Positions 1 to 8,019 of a DNA stretch of 64,000 nucleotides are shown here, one piece after another. A model generated the notes under the pieces. That model was not told the origin of the DNA and made no database searches. It worked only from the letters and a program-made list of their open reading frames with translations. The stretch is taken from assembly GCA_019636445.1 (NCBI GenBank), contig JAHBXO010000003.1:1-64000 (forward strand), written 5' to 3'. Source of the DNA: Gemmataceae bacterium. GTDB taxonomy: Bacteria; Planctomycetota; Planctomycetia; Gemmatales; Gemmataceae. A program made the position numbers and the translations under genes. How positions within the stretch are numbered: the stretch's first letter is position 1; every line of letters begins with the position of its first letter.

Positions 1-29
1 CGACGATTGAATTCGGCCATATGTCGAGC

Positions 30-61
30 ACGGCCCGTGGATTCTTGTCCACGGGCCGTTT
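30..61 (+). terminator. Intrinsic-terminator-like hairpin
   Basis: A perfect 12-bp stem (30-41 with 48-59) encloses a 6-nt loop and is followed by only two or three T. It lies between the left window edge and the first gene, so it probably ends transcription of a gene left of the window. The short T run makes it a weaker candidate than the other terminators in this window. Confidence 0.6.
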
Positions 62-76
62 CACTTGGAGTTGAAG

Positions 77-631
77 ATGCTCTCCTACGATTTCTTCGGG
101 GCGGCCCTTCCCTACGACCGGTTCCTGGATCGTTTTGGAACATCGGGCGATCGGAACCGCTGGGATGCGGTGCGCGAGCGAGTCGTGCTGACCGACGATC
201 AGAAAAAGCGGCTGAGTAGGTTCCGCAGAAGGATGAATGTCCTGGTTCTGGCCGGCGCCTGGTGCGGGGATTGCGCGGGGCAATGCCCGATATTTGAACG
301 ATTTGCCGAAGTCGTACCGGTGATCGTACCAAGGTATCTCGATCGCGACGCGCACGCGGCGGCACAGGAGGAGTTGAGAATCAACGGTGGCAACCGCGTG
401 CCCGTCGTGGTGTTTTTCAGCGAGGACGGCTTCGAGGTTTCCCGCTTTGGCGAGCGGACACTTACCAGTTATCGGAAAATGGTCGCGGAACTCGGGGGCG
501 AATCGTGTGGGAGTGGTGTCGTGGCCGGCGACACACTGGCCGGAATTGTGAACGACTGGCTGAACGAATTCGAACGGGTACAAGCAATATTGCGATTATC
601 GCCTCGCCTGAGGCGTTTGCATGGGGACTAA
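77..631 (+). CDS. Thioredoxin-family protein (WCGDC)
   Basis: A 184-residue cytoplasmic protein with a thioredoxin-like fold. Residues 62-66 read WCGDC, a CxxC redox site at the end of the first strand/helix unit, and an RVPVVVFF segment supplies the expected cis-proline region (VP). An FGERT segment follows the next strand, as in bacterial thioredoxin-like proteins of the 'WCGDC' group (Thioredoxin_9-like), whose partners are mostly unknown. No signal peptide or membrane segment is present. I chose ATG 77 because GGAG lies 6 nt upstream; an in-frame TTG at 65 is possible. It follows a terminator-like hairpin, so it probably has its own promoter. The exact substrate cannot be read from the sequence. 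Confidence 0.85.
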   Translation: MLSYDFFGAALPYDRFLDRFGTSGDRNRWDAVRERVVLTDDQKKRLSRFRRRMNVLVLAGAWCGDCAGQCPIFERFAEVVPVIVPRYLDRDAHAAAQEELRINGGNRVPVVVFFSEDGFEVSRFGERTLTSYRKMVAELGGESCGSGVVAGDTLAGIVNDWLNEFERVQAILRLSPRLRRLHGD

Positions 632-680
632 TCGTACCGTAAGTTATGGAGATACCCGCCGGTGATTCGCCGAGGCGCCC

Positions 681-2438
681 ATGTTTGGCTATCCGTGTCC
701 GTTTTGCGAACAGCGCCTCTTGGCTGCGCCGGAGCGGGCGGGTCAGCGAACGATTTGCCCGAAATGCCTGAAGCCGATCGTCATACCACAACCGGAAGCG
801 CCGAAGCCAACGGATGCGGAAGCGTCTTCGGCGTCCTTTGTTTCAGAACCCGATGAAGTGCCGATCAGCCTAATGCCGGACGGGTCGGATCTTGAAGAAC
901 CCAATGATCCCGGTCGCCGGACTCCCATGCCGGAACCGCGTCCGGCGGCACGCATCGGCCCCCCCGCGGGCACGATAGCCGATCCAATTCCATTGCAACC
1001 GGCGGCCGCGATGCTCTTGCGGAATCCCGATTCCGTCGCGGATCTGGAGCCGGTTTCGGTTGAATCGAAGGTGCAGGAGATTCCTGCTTCGACCACGGTC
1101 GAATACACGCCGTTGCCTCTGCCAATGCCGTCGTACCCGGAACCGACGTTTCCCGTTCCCAACTATTCTCCTCCCAGACCGGCCGTATCCAAAACGCCGG
1201 CTCCCAAGCCTTCGCCACCGAAGTTCACTGCGCCGGCGATGGCACCGGCACCGACACCGGGACTGGGCTATCCAGCACCGGGCCGCATCACAGGGGACCA
1301 TCCGGCCGCGGCCGTGCCGCCGGCGTTGGCAGGCGGATCCGGAGCGACCGCAGGATTGGTCGTCTTCAATCCCACCGATGTCGAAGCTGCGAATATCGCC
1401 GCGCAGCTGACCACAGTCATCTCGATGACCATGAAACCGGCCCCGGAACCGCCGAGCGACCTGCGGATCACCACCGGTATCTGGATCATTCTGACGGCCT
1501 GCGGAGCGGCGCTCTGGCTCTTCTGTATGATGTCGGATCCGGAACCGCTGAAATACGTCGCCCTCATCGGTGGTCTCGAACTCGTCATCGGTTACCTCTG
1601 GGTGGCGATCGCCTGGGGTCAACGCAATCCCAAGCAGGCATTCACGACGCTGATTCCGCCGCTCTGGGTCTATCGCGCCGCCAACCCGCCCTACGAACCG
1701 GGTTACCGCCCGCTCCGGTTCGTTGTCGCCGGTGCGTTGTTGCTCTCGCTCTACGTCATCGCGCCCAAGGTCCAACCGACGATCTTCGCGTGGATTGGAA
1801 TTACCGACGATACCCCGCCTCCGCCGGTGGAACGGCCGCAAACACCGCTCATGCGCTTGCAGGATGCTCAGATCGATGGTGACACGCTCGGTATCAAACG
1901 CCAGTTGGCGCTGTTCGCGAAAACGGAATCCCTCATCCTCACGCCGGCCCAGGAAAAGCCCGCGGTAATTGCGGCTCTCTTAAAATTGGTCCAAGGGCCG
2001 CGCGCCGAAATCCGCGACGATGCATTGCGGGCCTTGGTGATCTGGTCAAAGGACGACGCGCAACCGTTCGTTCTTTCGGCGATTTCCAGGGGGAGCGACG
2101 AGGAACGTGAGACGGCCTACGAACTCGTGACGGCCTGGGCCGACGCCGAGACCGTCAGTCTGTTGGTTAAACAACTAGGCACGACGAACCTCGCACGGCC
2201 GGCTTTGGATGAAATCGGCCGATCCGATGCCGGCCGTGAGGCGATCGAAAATGCGATCCTACCCTACATTCAGGCTAACACTGCGGATCGCCGAATCGAC
2301 TTCCTCGCGCTGGCGTCCGAGTACGGCGGCGCGAAGATCCTGCCGATCCTCGAAGCTCAGCTCGCCAAGCTTGTTGTCGCGAGCGAGCGAGACTCGATGC
2401 AACTGTGCATCGCAAAGATCAAGGCAAGATTGAAGTAA
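681..2438 (+). CDS. Zinc-ribbon, proline-rich, multi-TM protein with HEAT-like C-terminus
   Basis: A 585-residue protein of unknown function. The N-terminus has two CxxC pairs (C6/C9 and C26/C29) resembling a zinc ribbon. Residues about 40-250 are proline- and alanine-rich and probably disordered. About 258-375 carry three hydrophobic segments (starting IWIILTACGAALWL, YVALIGGLELVIGYL and FVVAGALLLSLYVIA), so this part sits in the membrane. The C-terminal 200 residues are helical and resemble HEAT-type repeats (alternating helices such as RDDALRALVIWSKDD). The zinc-ribbon plus transmembrane design recurs at 23958-24506 and is common in Gemmataceae hypothetical proteins. No catalytic motif is visible; a scaffold role is a guess. 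No clear ribosome binding site precedes ATG 681. Confidence 0.8.
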   Translation: MFGYPCPFCEQRLLAAPERAGQRTICPKCLKPIVIPQPEAPKPTDAEASSASFVSEPDEVPISLMPDGSDLEEPNDPGRRTPMPEPRPAARIGPPAGTIADPIPLQPAAAMLLRNPDSVADLEPVSVESKVQEIPASTTVEYTPLPLPMPSYPEPTFPVPNYSPPRPAVSKTPAPKPSPPKFTAPAMAPAPTPGLGYPAPGRITGDHPAAAVPPALAGGSGATAGLVVFNPTDVEAANIAAQLTTVISMTMKPAPEPPSDLRITTGIWIILTACGAALWLFCMMSDPEPLKYVALIGGLELVIGYLWVAIAWGQRNPKQAFTTLIPPLWVYRAANPPYEPGYRPLRFVVAGALLLSLYVIAPKVQPTIFAWIGITDDTPPPPVERPQTPLMRLQDAQIDGDTLGIKRQLALFAKTESLILTPAQEKPAVIAALLKLVQGPRAEIRDDALRALVIWSKDDAQPFVLSAISRGSDEERETAYELVTAWADAETVSLLVKQLGTTNLARPALDEIGRSDAGREAIENAILPYIQANTADRRIDFLALASEYGGAKILPILEAQLAKLVVASERDSMQLCIAKIKARLK

Positions 2439-2468
2439 TGGCGGATATAATCCCTGTAAACTACTCGT

Positions 2469-3473
2469 ATGCAACGGCGCGATTTCTTCTCGGCCGGCCC
2501 TGTTGGTTCGTTGGCAACATTTCTCGACGAATCCCCATCGCTCGCCGCGCGATACCACCTGTTGCGTGTCACGCGCCGGGCGATGGCCAGCACGTTTGAG
2601 ATCGCGCTCCCATACGGCACTCCGAACGCGCTCCCGGCCGCGGAAGGCGCGCTCGACCTGATCGACGAACTGGAATCACAACTGACGGTTTACCGCGACA
2701 CCAGCGAGGCGACTGCGGTGAACGCGGCCGCGGCCGATGGACCCGTCCGGATCGAATCGCGATTCTTCAACTTGTTGCAGTACTCCGCCGGTCTGACCAA
2801 CGATACGGCCGGCGCATTCGATGTTTGCACCGGAGCGCTGACGCGGGCCTGGGGCTTCTACCGCCGGGAGGGACGCGTGCCTTCGGCGCCGGAACGTGCC
2901 GAAGCGATGGCTCGCTGTGGAACTCGACACCTGATGCTGGACCCGGAGCGGGAGACGGTCAAGTTTCGCGTTCGCGGACTGGAGATCAATCTCGGCGCGA
3001 TCGGCAAGGGCTATGCGCTCGATCGAGCGGTCGAGTACCTCGTGAAACATTGGGGGATCCATTCCGCACTCCTGAGCGTCGGCGGAAGCAGCGTTTATGC
3101 CCTCGGCCATCCGCCGGGCGATCCAATGGGATGGCCGATCAGCGTGCGGCACCCATGGGATCCCGAACGCAGCCTGGGGACCGTCCGGCTGATCGACCGC
3201 GGCTTCGGGACTTCCGCAGCCACGGTGCAGCACTTCGTCTACAATGGACGGAAGCTAGGCCACCTGCTCGATCCGCGAACCGGTTGGCCATCCGAGGGAG
3301 TCGCCAGCGCCAGCGCCGCCGCCCCGACCGCGACGGAGGCCGATGCGATGTCGACCGCCTTCTACGTCTTGGGTGCCGATGCCGCCGAGGAGTTTGGCCG
3401 CTCGCGACCGCATCTTGGCGGCCTGATCCTGACCGATGGCGAAGATGCACCCCGGTTGTTCGGCCTCCTATAA
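2469..3473 (+). CDS. apbE: FAD:protein FMN transferase (ApbE)
   Basis: ApbE enzymes move FMN from FAD onto Thr or Ser of extracytoplasmic redox proteins. The 334-residue product shows the family landmarks: AMASTFEI near residue 38, the LGAIGKGYALDRA segment of the flavin-binding core, SVGGSS, HLLDPRTGWP, and the C-terminal metal-site stretch EADAMSTAFYVLG. It begins MQRRDFF, which resembles the twin-arginine start of exported ApbE proteins, but a clear hydrophobic stretch is missing, so export is uncertain. It starts 30 nt after the zinc-ribbon gene and ends 24 nt before a DoxX-family membrane gene, and so is likely co-transcribed with it. The DoxX protein, or an unlinked secreted protein, may be its flavinylation target (inference). 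Confidence 0.93.
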   Translation: MQRRDFFSAGPVGSLATFLDESPSLAARYHLLRVTRRAMASTFEIALPYGTPNALPAAEGALDLIDELESQLTVYRDTSEATAVNAAAADGPVRIESRFFNLLQYSAGLTNDTAGAFDVCTGALTRAWGFYRREGRVPSAPERAEAMARCGTRHLMLDPERETVKFRVRGLEINLGAIGKGYALDRAVEYLVKHWGIHSALLSVGGSSVYALGHPPGDPMGWPISVRHPWDPERSLGTVRLIDRGFGTSAATVQHFVYNGRKLGHLLDPRTGWPSEGVASASAAAPTATEADAMSTAFYVLGADAAEEFGRSRPHLGGLILTDGEDAPRLFGLL

Positions 3474-3497
3474 CCTCTCACCGACGAGTTCTACCTC

Positions 3498-4823
3498 ATG
3501 CCCGCTCCGATACCGATGTCGTTTGTCTATGCCGGCCTCGTCGGCCTCGGATTGGCACTCCTCGTCGCCACAGCCCAACAGAAGTGGAAGCCAAAGGTCT
3601 TCTTCCTGCTCACGCTGCGGCTCGCGATCGGGTGGCAATTCCTGTTCGAAGGCCTGAACAAGATCCATTCCCACTATGTCGGGCCATCCGAAACGAACAA
3701 GCCGTTCACGAGCGAGCCGTATTTCAAGGAGGCACCCGGCCCATTGGCCCCCTACATGCGAGCGATGAACGGCGACGCTACCAAAGCCATCACCGAAGGG
3801 CTGACGGTGAAGCCCAACGTCTCGGCTACGGAATTCGCACGGTTGCCCGAGGCGGAGCAGGCCGCACACTGCCCCGAGAGCATCGCCAAGAAATTGGATG
3901 CCATGCTGGCAGCCGCCACGAGCGCCCAGCGCGAGGCCGCCGAGGCCGCGCTCGCCCAACTCGCCGCCAACCACGACAAAGCGATCCAAGCCATCGCGGC
4001 CACCGAAAAGAAGGAGACGGAGACCGCCAAGGATGACGCTGGTAAGACGGCCGCGAAACAAAAGGCCGAGAGTGCCCGGACGGCAGCCGAGCAGACGCGG
4101 GACAAGGCGAAGGCGGAGGAAGAACGCCGCCGGGATGGACCCGACGCGTTTGCCACTGCGGCCATCCAAGCCGCCAAGGCCGAGTACGCCCGGTGGGCTT
4201 ATGGAGTCGATCGGCGCGACATCAAACTGGTCCGAATCAGTGGCGAGCCGGCCTTCACCGGCCCTCAACGTCTCCAGTTCCTCGCCCTCCTCCGCAAAGC
4301 CAAGGACGACGCCGAAGAGCGCCATCGCCTTGGACTCGGAAACGGCTACGGAATCGATGTCAAGAAAACGCAGGCGGCCCGCGCCGAATACTGGTCTGCC
4401 GAGGCCGATCTTGCAAAGGAAATCGACACATTCGTCGGCGAACTCCGAACGCGACTTAATGGCGGCAAGGCGCTGGAAGCGCCGGTGGAGGTTACACCGC
4501 TCCAGCGCAATGACCAACTCACTCGCTGGTTCCTCGCCATCGTCGGTGCCTGCATCCTCTTCGGCTTGTTCACGCGGATCAGTTGCGTTCTCGCAGCCGG
4601 CTTCCTGCTGCTCACCTACCTCACGCACCCGCCGTTCCCGTGGTTTACGTTGCCGCCGGGCACCGAAGGCAACCCGCTATTCATCAACAAGAACGCGATC
4701 GAATTCCTCGCCCTCCTCGCTCTCGCCTGCATGCCCACGGGCAAATGGCTGGGACTCGACGCGATGATCGCCTATCTGTTCCGCGGCAAGCCGAAGGAGG
4801 CTTCCGAAACTACGAAAGCTTGA
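3498..4823 (+). CDS. DoxX-family membrane protein with large coiled-coil insertion
   Basis: DoxX proteins are four-helix membrane proteins linked to quinone or thiol redox chemistry. This 441-residue version keeps helix 1 (about 6-24), helix 2 (about 33-52) with the WQFLFEGLNKI segment, helix 3 (about 338-370, starting WFLAIVGACILFGLF) and helix 4 (from NAIEFLALLALA). Between helices 2 and 3 lies a roughly 285-residue Ala/Glu/Lys-rich insertion, much of it heptad-like, that ordinary DoxX proteins (about 130-170 residues) lack. It follows apbE by 24 nt. Its stop codon overlaps, tail to tail by 14 nt, the end of the amidohydrolase gene on the other strand. An electron-transfer role with ApbE is inference. 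Confidence 0.85.
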   Translation: MPAPIPMSFVYAGLVGLGLALLVATAQQKWKPKVFFLLTLRLAIGWQFLFEGLNKIHSHYVGPSETNKPFTSEPYFKEAPGPLAPYMRAMNGDATKAITEGLTVKPNVSATEFARLPEAEQAAHCPESIAKKLDAMLAAATSAQREAAEAALAQLAANHDKAIQAIAATEKKETETAKDDAGKTAAKQKAESARTAAEQTRDKAKAEEERRRDGPDAFATAAIQAAKAEYARWAYGVDRRDIKLVRISGEPAFTGPQRLQFLALLRKAKDDAEERHRLGLGNGYGIDVKKTQAARAEYWSAEADLAKEIDTFVGELRTRLNGGKALEAPVEVTPLQRNDQLTRWFLAIVGACILFGLFTRISCVLAAGFLLLTYLTHPPFPWFTLPPGTEGNPLFINKNAIEFLALLALACMPTGKWLGLDAMIAYLFRGKPKEASETTKA

Positions 4824-5703
4824 ACAACTTCGCGGCGGTGCCTCCGAATATTTTCGCTCGCTCCGCCGCGGTCATCTGACCGAGAAACCCCGCAATGCGT
4901 TCGCGTTCTGAACGATAGCTCGCGCCGGTCGCGGATGCATCGAATCCGCCGCCGTACATCAGCCGTTCGGCCCCGAAGGCGTCGGTCAGCTGACGGATAA
5001 CCGGACCGGGGTCCCGATGGGGATACTTGCTCCGATCCGGCACCGAAGACAACTTCACCAGCACGTTCCGATATTTCGACCAGCCGAGCACGGTCGCGTG
5101 TTCCTTGGCAGTACCTTGGAACGGCCGGCCCAGATGATCCACCAGCACGGTTATCGCCGGATGATCCGCGATCCATTTCGTGAACCCCGCAGCATAACGC
5201 GGTTCGAAGTGCAACTGGATTGCCAGACCCAGATCGCCGACCGCTTTCCAGTAGGTGCCGAATTCCGGCTTCTCGAACGCCGGTAGCCGGTCCGGATTGT
5301 AGGCATGGATACGTGCCGCCACGAGGGGGACGCGCTTCGCCAGTTCCCGCAGCCGCTTCGGCGAATCATGCCGCTCCGGGAAGAACAAACAGGTTCCCTT
5401 CAGTTTCTCTTTGCCTACGGCGAGGCAATGTTCGAGATAGCGATGGTCGTCCTGGTATGGCTCCGGGTGGACGACGATCGCGCGATCGACACCCGCATCG
5501 ACCATGCACTTCAGCAGGTGCTCCGGCGTCGCCGCCGCATCCGGCCGGTACGGTCCGTCCTTGTGGTAAGGAAAGCGAGCGTCATCGCGACCCGCGAAGC
5601 AGTGGAGATGCGTATCGACGACGAGCGCCGCATCCGCCGCCCGCGATCGCGCGCCGAGGGCGAGCGCAGCGCCAGCCGTCAGGAATTCCCGTCGATTGGA
5701 CAT
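4810..5703 (-). CDS. Tat-exported amidohydrolase (amidohydrolase 2 type)
   Basis: A 297-residue metal-dependent hydrolase with a TIM-barrel fold, related to the Amidohydro_2 (ACMSD/TIM-barrel dicarboxylate) group. The N-terminus MSNRREFLTAG followed by an Ala-rich stretch is a good twin-arginine signal. VDTHLHCF carries the HxH metal motif on strand 1; later AARIHAYNP, QLHFEP, LVDHLGRP and MYGGGFDAS match the remaining barrel strands with their His/Asp ligands. The start ATG 5703 is chosen because it begins the Tat signal; the 25 upstream in-frame codons look non-coding. The region 5704-5943 ahead of it holds no supported gene. Substrate unknown; planctomycetes carry many such secreted paralogues. 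Confidence 0.88.
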   Translation of the reverse strand: MSNRREFLTAGAALALGARSRAADAALVVDTHLHCFAGRDDARFPYHKDGPYRPDAAATPEHLLKCMVDAGVDRAIVVHPEPYQDDHRYLEHCLAVGKEKLKGTCLFFPERHDSPKRLRELAKRVPLVAARIHAYNPDRLPAFEKPEFGTYWKAVGDLGLAIQLHFEPRYAAGFTKWIADHPAITVLVDHLGRPFQGTAKEHATVLGWSKYRNVLVKLSSVPDRSKYPHRDPGPVIRQLTDAFGAERLMYGGGFDASATGASYRSERERIAGFLGQMTAAERAKIFGGTAAKLFKLS

Positions 5704-5943
5704 GGGGCACCAGGGAAAGGGAGGCGAGGACGAATTCCAGAGAGATCGTATCCGATCGGACGTCACCCGTCGTGTCAACGTGTGTAATGTGGCATTGCTC
5801 GCGGGGATAATCCCAACATCTTCGCAAGAATCGGTTTCATGGCGAACGTATCCGGCAACTTCGATGCGCCGGCGAGGGTTTTCCGTTCACACTCGCTAGC
5901 GCCTCGGGTTAATGCGGATACGCTACACCAACTCCGGATCGGC

Positions 5944-7089
5944 TCAACTGAACAACCCCGGCTCGGTCGGCGCGACGACGGCGCGGAAGAGGGCGCGCTG
6001 CGGTGTGCTCGTCGGCAGGTCGGCCAGTTCGGCCGGCAACACCCAGCGCAATTCGGCGTGGAAGCCGGCCCGCTCGCGGCCCCTCATTCGCTCGGCACGC
6101 ACGCCGGTCATCACGATCGTATAGCGTGTCACGCCATGACGCACGTTTGCGAATTCGCCCTCGGCCCGCACCGTCAACCCGGTCAACTCGCGGGCGATCC
6201 GTTCCGAGGCAGCAAAGAGATCCTCGCCGGCCGGCCAATCGGCGTGCGGGAATTCCCACAGGTCGGCCCATCGCCCCGCGCCAGCCGGGCGACGCCCAAC
6301 GAGATACCGCTCGCCGGACCGGATCGCCACAGCCGCCTCGCGGACCCGTTCGATCGCGAGCGGACGTTTTGGCGGCGGGATCGTCTCCTGTCGGTTGTCG
6401 CGGTTTGCGATGCATGCCCTGGCCCACGGGCACACGGCACAGTCTGGCGCACGCGGCGAGCAGACGAGCGCGCCGAGTTCCATCACTGCCTGATTGAAGT
6501 CGCCGATCCGCTTTCGCGGAAGCACCGCTTCGGCGGCGCGCCAGACCCAATCTCTGCCGGCACCAGTGCGCGGGTCGTCCTCGTTTCCGAAGAGCCGTGC
6601 CAGCACTCGCATACTATTGGCTTCGACGATCGGCAGCCGTCGTTCGAAGGCCTGGGACAGGATCGCGCCGAGCATATAGCGGCCGACGCCAGGGAACTCC
6701 GTCCACGCGGCGGGGTCGTCGGGGAAGCAGCCATTGTGGTCGGCGACGATCCGCTTCGCCGTCGCATGCAGGTGGCGGGCGCGGCGGTAATAACCGAGGC
6801 CTTCCCAAAGCCTCAGGACGTCGGCCTCGGAGGCTGCGGCCAGGGCGCGAACATCCGGGAATGCAGCAAGAAACCGATAAAAGTACGGCACCACGGCGGC
6901 GACCGTGGTTTGCTGGAGCATCGCCTCGCTGACCCAGATGCGGTACGGATCGCGGTCGGCACGCCACGGAAGGTCGCGGCGGTTCCGGTCGAACCAGTGC
7001 AGGAGCGATTGGCGAAGCCCGGCGAGAGTGCGCGGCGTCCAGGACTCGGGCAGGGCGACGGGAATAGTCGGCATGGAGAGGGTCAACAA
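5944..7089 (-). CDS. mutY: A/G-specific adenine glycosylase MutY
   Basis: Removes adenine mispaired with 8-oxoguanine in base excision repair. The 381 residues contain the helix-hairpin-helix glycosylase core (WVSEAMLQQT, with catalytic Glu at 55; FPGVGRYMLGAIL for the HhH), an iron-sulfur site C210-x6-C217-x2-C220-x5-C226, and a Nudix-like C-terminal domain (from about residue 245, with LWEFPHADW) that reads 8-oxoG. At the position of the catalytic Asp (E. coli D138, in LDGNVKR) this protein has Glu 156 (VEANSMR). The start TTG 7089 has GGGAGG about 6 nt upstream; ATG 7074 is the alternative. It lies 47 nt downstream of the FHA gene on the same strand, so the two may be co-transcribed. Confidence 0.95.
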   Translation of the reverse strand: MLTLSMPTIPVALPESWTPRTLAGLRQSLLHWFDRNRRDLPWRADRDPYRIWVSEAMLQQTTVAAVVPYFYRFLAAFPDVRALAAASEADVLRLWEGLGYYRRARHLHATAKRIVADHNGCFPDDPAAWTEFPGVGRYMLGAILSQAFERRLPIVEANSMRVLARLFGNEDDPRTGAGRDWVWRAAEAVLPRKRIGDFNQAVMELGALVCSPRAPDCAVCPWARACIANRDNRQETIPPPKRPLAIERVREAAVAIRSGERYLVGRRPAGAGRWADLWEFPHADWPAGEDLFAASERIARELTGLTVRAEGEFANVRHGVTRYTIVMTGVRAERMRGRERAGFHAELRWVLPAELADLPTSTPQRALFRAVVAPTEPGLFS

Positions 7090-7136
7090 AATACCTCCCT
7101 CGGCGATCGAAGGAGGCTGAAGGGGTGCGATCGCAC

Positions 7137-7832
7137 TCAGCGGGGTCGGCGCATGTACTTGCGGAGAATATCGCTGGCCGCGTTCGACGAATCTTCCTTG
7201 GAATCGGTCTTCTTGGCTTCCGGTTTGGTCTCGGCCTTCGTGGAACCGTCGGGGTTCACGGCGGTCATCTCGAAGACTGTGCTGCCTTCGGGGACCGAGC
7301 TTTCGTCGCCCATGCCAAGCAGCATGGCGGCGATGTCGTCATCGCTTTCCGAGGCCGCCGGGCCGGGGATCGGTTGCTTGGCCGGGGCCGGCTTCGATTC
7401 GGCCGGTTTCGAGACTGGTTTCTGCGTGGTGGACGAAGGTTTGACGCCGGCGGCGTCCTTGAGTTTCGCGGCGGCCGGGCCGTTGACCATGTTCAGGTCT
7501 TCAGGCAATGGGGTGGAATCGGAGGGACGTGGCAGGGAGATTTGGACCGTGAAATCGAGCGGGCCGACGCGAACTCGGTCGCCACTCTTGATGGCAAGTT
7601 CGATATTCGGTTCGATCTGGATCTCATTGACGAAAGTGCCGTTGGTGCTGCCGAAGTCTTTCAGGTAGAGAGATTGGTTGCGGACAACGAGAACACAGTG
7701 CTGCTTGCTGATCGATTGGCTTGCGGGGCGCAGCTGGCATTGGGGGTCACGGCCGATGAGGAACTGCGGGGTCGCGACCGGAATGACTTTTCCCTGATGG
7801 ACGCCGCTGGCGACAACCAGACTCACTTTCAT
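7137..7832 (-). CDS. FHA-domain protein
   Basis: A 231-residue cytoplasmic protein. Residues about 1-98 form a forkhead-associated domain, which binds phosphothreonine peptides: the FLIGRDPQCQLR segment (G-R), SISKQHCVL (S-x-x-H) and DFGSTNGTFVN (N-G-x-x-V-N) are all present. The rest is a Pro/Lys/Ser/Glu-rich tail without recognisable domains, ending in a short basic stretch. Partners would be Ser/Thr kinase substrates, which are abundant in Gemmataceae; no kinase gene lies in the window. It is divergent from the solute-binding lipoprotein gene, with 187 nt between start codons, and 47 nt upstream of mutY. Confidence 0.9.
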   Translation of the reverse strand: MKVSLVVASGVHQGKVIPVATPQFLIGRDPQCQLRPASQSISKQHCVLVVRNQSLYLKDFGSTNGTFVNEIQIEPNIELAIKSGDRVRVGPLDFTVQISLPRPSDSTPLPEDLNMVNGPAAAKLKDAAGVKPSSTTQKPVSKPAESKPAPAKQPIPGPAASESDDDIAAMLLGMGDESSVPEGSTVFEMTAVNPDGSTKAETKPEAKKTDSKEDSSNAASDILRKYMRRPR

Positions 7833-8019
7833 GTCAAATCCTTCCGAGCAAACGAGAAGCCGATCGACGGGGTGAACCGTTCATGGTTCGCAGGAATCGG
7901 GGCGAGTCTTCCGATTCGAAGGAACCGATGAACAACGTGATTCGCGGAGCGTAAAGTAACCGTATTCAAATCGGGTACTTCAGGTGCTTATCAGCATCTT
8001 ATTTCACGCAGGCTGCACA

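Noticed and set aside
5745..5778. TTGACA-like and TACGAT-like boxes upstream of the amidohydrolase
   Set aside because: The spacing is 22 nt, too long for a sigma-70 promoter, so not annotated.
5839..7668. 609-codon plus-strand frame over mutY and the FHA gene
   Set aside because: The two minus-strand genes have all conserved motifs; the plus-strand frame is a shadow.
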